A stretch of DNA of 64,000 bases. It comes from UBA4416 sp040387475 (GTDB lineage Bacteria > Bacteroidota > Bacteroidia > B-17B0 > Aurantibacillaceae). The stretch lies in NCBI GenBank assembly GCA_040387475.1, contig JAZKDT010000032.1:1-64000 (forward strand), written 5' to 3'. The notes under the pieces are model-generated. The model was given only the letters and a program-made list of their open reading frames with translations. It did not search any database and was not told where the DNA came from. Shown here one piece after another: positions 62,138-64,000 of the stretch; the first letter of the stretch is position 1; each line of letters begins with the position of its first letter. A program made the position numbers and the translations under genes.

Positions 62138-62977
62138 ATGCAATTATACACTATAAATACCGGGCATTTTAAATTAGACGGAGGCGCCATGTTTGGTGTG
62201 GTTCCAAAATCGTTATGGAACAAAGCAAACCCTGCCGATGACAATAACATGTGCAGCTGGGCCATGCGCTGCTTACTGGTGCAGGATGGCAAACGTTTGA
62301 TATTAATTGATAACGGCATGGGTAACAAACAGGATGATAAATTTTTTGGCTACTATTATTTACATGGTAATGACACGCTGGATAAATCGTTGGCGAAGCA
62401 TGGCTTTCACCGCGATGATATTACCGACGTATTTTTAACGCACCTGCATTTTGATCATTGCGGTGGAAGTATCGAATACAATTCGGACAGAACTAAATTA
62501 TCACCGGCCTTTAAAAACGCCATCTACTGGAGTAACAGCAAACACTGGGATTGGGCTATGAATCCAAATCCGCGGGAGAAGGCCAGTTTTTTAAAAGAAA
62601 ACATTTTACCCATACAGGAGAGCGGGCAATTAAAATTTATTGATGGCTCGCAGGAGTTAATTCCTGGTTTTAAAATACACGAAGTATTTGGACATACAGA
62701 AGCCATGATGTTGCCCTTGATACAGTACAAAAACACAACGGTTGCTTTTATGGCCGATTTGATTCCATCTGCAGGTCATTTACCTATACCTTATGTGATG
62801 GGTTACGACATGCGTCCTTTAAATACACTACAGGAAAAAGAACTGATGTTGAAACAGGCATTGGAAAATAACTGGACCTTATTTTTTGAACACGATCCAA
62901 CCATTGAATGCTGTTCATTGATCCGCACCGAAAGAGGGATTAAATTAGAGAATAGTTTTGATTTAAGCATACTATAA
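62138..62977 (+). CDS. MBL-fold metallo-hydrolase
   Basis: 279 residues without a signal peptide, thus cytosolic. The zinc-binding motif is THLHFDHCGG, followed by the later ligands in EVFGHTEAM, the aspartate in VAFMADLIPSAGH and FFEHDPTIE. The N-terminal YTINTGHFKLDGGAMFGVVPK resembles the lactonase/hydrolase branch. Possible substrates include lactones or other esters, which cannot be settled. The TPR protein gene follows after 8 bp. Confidence 0.92.
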   Translation: MQLYTINTGHFKLDGGAMFGVVPKSLWNKANPADDNNMCSWAMRCLLVQDGKRLILIDNGMGNKQDDKFFGYYYLHGNDTLDKSLAKHGFHRDDITDVFLTHLHFDHCGGSIEYNSDRTKLSPAFKNAIYWSNSKHWDWAMNPNPREKASFLKENILPIQESGQLKFIDGSQELIPGFKIHEVFGHTEAMMLPLIQYKNTTVAFMADLIPSAGHLPIPYVMGYDMRPLNTLQEKELMLKQALENNWTLFFEHDPTIECCSLIRTERGIKLENSFDLSIL

Positions 62978-62985
62978 CAGATTAT

Positions 62986-63747
62986 ATGTTTCCATTTATT
63001 GAGAATTTATACGCTTACTATTATATTATCATTATCCTTCAAGGCTTGTGTGTGTTTCACTCTATTAAACGCGGCACTCAAAGTAAATGGCTATGGCTGA
63101 TTGTTTTCTTGCCGGTTATCGGATGTGTGATATATATTTTCACGGAGATCATTCAAAAACGTCATCTATCTGGTGTACAAAGTAGTATTCAAAGCATTGC
63201 AAACCCGGGCGGTAAAATAAGCGACCTGGAGAAGAAATTTAAATTTTCTGATACCTTTACAAACAGGGTAGCTTTAGCCGATATATACCTTCAAAATGGA
63301 ACAACGGAAAAAGCAATAGAATTATATGAACCGGCATTAAAAGGTGTTTTTATCGACAACGAACATGTGATTAAACAATTGATCCATGCCTATCACATCA
63401 CAGGAGAACATCATAAAGTAGTTGCACTGGCGCCAAAGGTTTTAAAATCTTTTGAATTCTCAAAAACAAGGGCCAATCTTTTGTACGCGTTATCATTAGT
63501 TGAAACTGGTGATACTGTAAACGCAGAAAGAGAGTTTATAGCCATGGACCACCGGTTTTCAAATTATGAGGCAAGATATCATTACGGAGATTTTTTACTG
63601 AAGCAAAACAGAAAAGAAGATGCAGCTATGGTCTTTCATGAAATTGTAGAGGAATCACAACACTTATCCCGAAAAGAAAAAGGAAATTCAACATCCTGGA
63701 TAGACAAATCCAAAAAGGTTTGGCAAAATTTAATGGACGGGAAATAA
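62986..63747 (+). CDS. Membrane-anchored TPR protein (PLDc_N-like start)
   Basis: 253 residues. Two membrane helices at the N-terminus (about 10-27 and 36-55) with GTQSKWLWLIVFLPVIGCVIY, the pattern of PLDc_N/inner-membrane sensor-like proteins. Then comes a solenoid of about five TPR-like helical pairs, such as NRVALADIYLQNGTTEKAIELY and LLYALSLVETGDTVNAEREF. It probably scaffolds proteins at the membrane. It starts 8 bp after the MBL gene, likely co-transcribed. Confidence 0.85.
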   Translation: MFPFIENLYAYYYIIIILQGLCVFHSIKRGTQSKWLWLIVFLPVIGCVIYIFTEIIQKRHLSGVQSSIQSIANPGGKISDLEKKFKFSDTFTNRVALADIYLQNGTTEKAIELYEPALKGVFIDNEHVIKQLIHAYHITGEHHKVVALAPKVLKSFEFSKTRANLLYALSLVETGDTVNAEREFIAMDHRFSNYEARYHYGDFLLKQNRKEDAAMVFHEIVEESQHLSRKEKGNSTSWIDKSKKVWQNLMDGK

Positions 63748-63846
63748 ATCCAGCATGTAATTTATTACAACCCATACCTTTTCAAAATTTTTAGCAGAGT
63801 TATTCCGCTTTAAAATAGCACTTAGGCCTGTAGGTTGAAGTCAATT

Positions 63847-63863
63847 GCGCCGGCACGCCCAAA
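63847..63863. repeat. Short fragment of the inverted-repeat element
   Basis: GCGCCGGCACGCCCAAA nearly equals the outer end of the right arm at 62052-62070 (CGCCGGGGCACGCCCAAA), apart from a 2-base difference. It is a probable decayed copy 1.8 kb away. Confidence 0.4.
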
Positions 63864-63896
63864 ACATTAAAAGAATAGTAATTAAAAAAGAAGCCC

Positions 63897-64000
63897 TTAG
63901 TTCATAATGATCTCCGGTAAACCCATAGGTGCCGAATCAAAAAAGGCCAGTTCAAAGATCTCCACTTTCACATCCTTAATAATTGGGAACGTTGCTAAAA
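63897..64000 (-). CDS. C-terminal fragment of a gene running off the window
   Basis: Read on the minus strand from the edge, an open frame gives about 33 residues ending in ELAFFDSAPMGLPEIIMN and a TAA at 63899-63897. It starts beyond 64000. The sequence looks like real protein, but it is too short for a family. It is convergent with the TPR gene, which stops at 63747. Confidence 0.5.
   Translation of the reverse strand, partial: LATFPIIKDVKVEIFELAFFDSAPMGLPEIIMN

Noticed and set aside
1..64000. T9SS machinery, prophage, insertion sequence, tRNA or rRNA genes
   Set aside because: Looked for typical proteins and structures; only T9SS cargo proteins are present and no transposase, integrase, tRNA clover-leaf or rRNA stretch was recognised.

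Overview
The window is about 64 kb of an AT-rich chromosome from a Bacteroidota bacterium, probably a free-living member of the Flavobacteriales/Sphingobacteriales kind. The evidence is five secreted proteins with type IX secretion (T9SS) C-terminal sorting domains (three type A, two type B/CHU_C), Bacteroidota-specific families (DUF1573, DUF4476, DUF4173, LRR and fasciclin secreted proteins), and promoters matching the Bacteroidota consensus TTG-N17-23-TAnnTTTG. Two runs of exactly 10 N (38337-38346 and 40069-40078) mark scaffold gaps, so this is a draft or metagenome assembly. No rRNA, tRNA, CRISPR array, prophage or insertion sequence was seen.

Layout. 1-2.7 kb: the end of a trp operon (trpB without its N-terminus, trpA, DAHP synthase), with overlapping genes. 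2.8-5.6 kb: an envelope/housekeeping operon (DUF1573 lipoprotein, yajC, YbbR, coaE, a small helical protein) behind a consensus promoter. 5.8-11 kb: a methyltransferase, an LRR protein, a fasciclin protein, a thioesterase, and a 5'-nucleotidase split into two genes in reversed domain order. 11-15.6 kb: dnaA, a PrsW-like membrane protease with a soluble tail, a thioredoxin-like lipoprotein, and small membrane proteins. 15.7-24 kb: two T9SS type A proteins, a VWA-domain exported protein, clpB and a YdcF-like protein. 24-30.4 kb: a giant alpha-2-macroglobulin. 30.4-35.4 kb: a three-gene operon of a GH16-like lipoprotein, an MBOAT acyltransferase and an AlgJ/AlgX-like SGNH protein, which looks like a polysaccharide O-acylation/remodelling system. 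35.4-42.7 kb (minus strand): SirB1-like protein, uridine phosphorylase, DgkA, DUF1361, DUF4173, a 54-aa membrane protein, two Coq4-like proteins around a membrane protein, a winged-helix regulator and another membrane protein. 42.8-50.2 kb: a secreted YD-like protein, ruvX, a T9SS type A protein, saccharopine dehydrogenase, a tandem DUF4476 protein, DUF423 and an EamA transporter. 50.3-58.5 kb: two adjacent T9SS type B adhesin-like proteins with Ig-like repeats. 58.6-64 kb: sterol desaturase, YihY, DUF2279, MBL hydrolase, a TPR protein, and the C-terminus of a gene running off the end.

Most notable signals. (1) A conserved 27-bp operator, built on the palindrome ACTTTG-N5-CAAAGT plus a third half-site, occurs three times. 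It lies on or close to the promoters of a small membrane protein (15.3 kb), a Coq4-like gene (41.6 kb) and a membrane-protein gene (42.7 kb). The winged-helix gene at 41634-41930 sits between two of the sites, which suggests a small envelope regulon under that repressor. (2) Two Coq4-like paralogs keep the HDxxHx11E metal motif in a phylum that uses menaquinone rather than ubiquinone. (3) A 38-residue PEW-type helical motif is shared by the GH16-like lipoprotein (one copy) and the SGNH protein (two copies) of the same operon. (4) A large inverted-repeat intergenic element lies at 61.8-62.1 kb.
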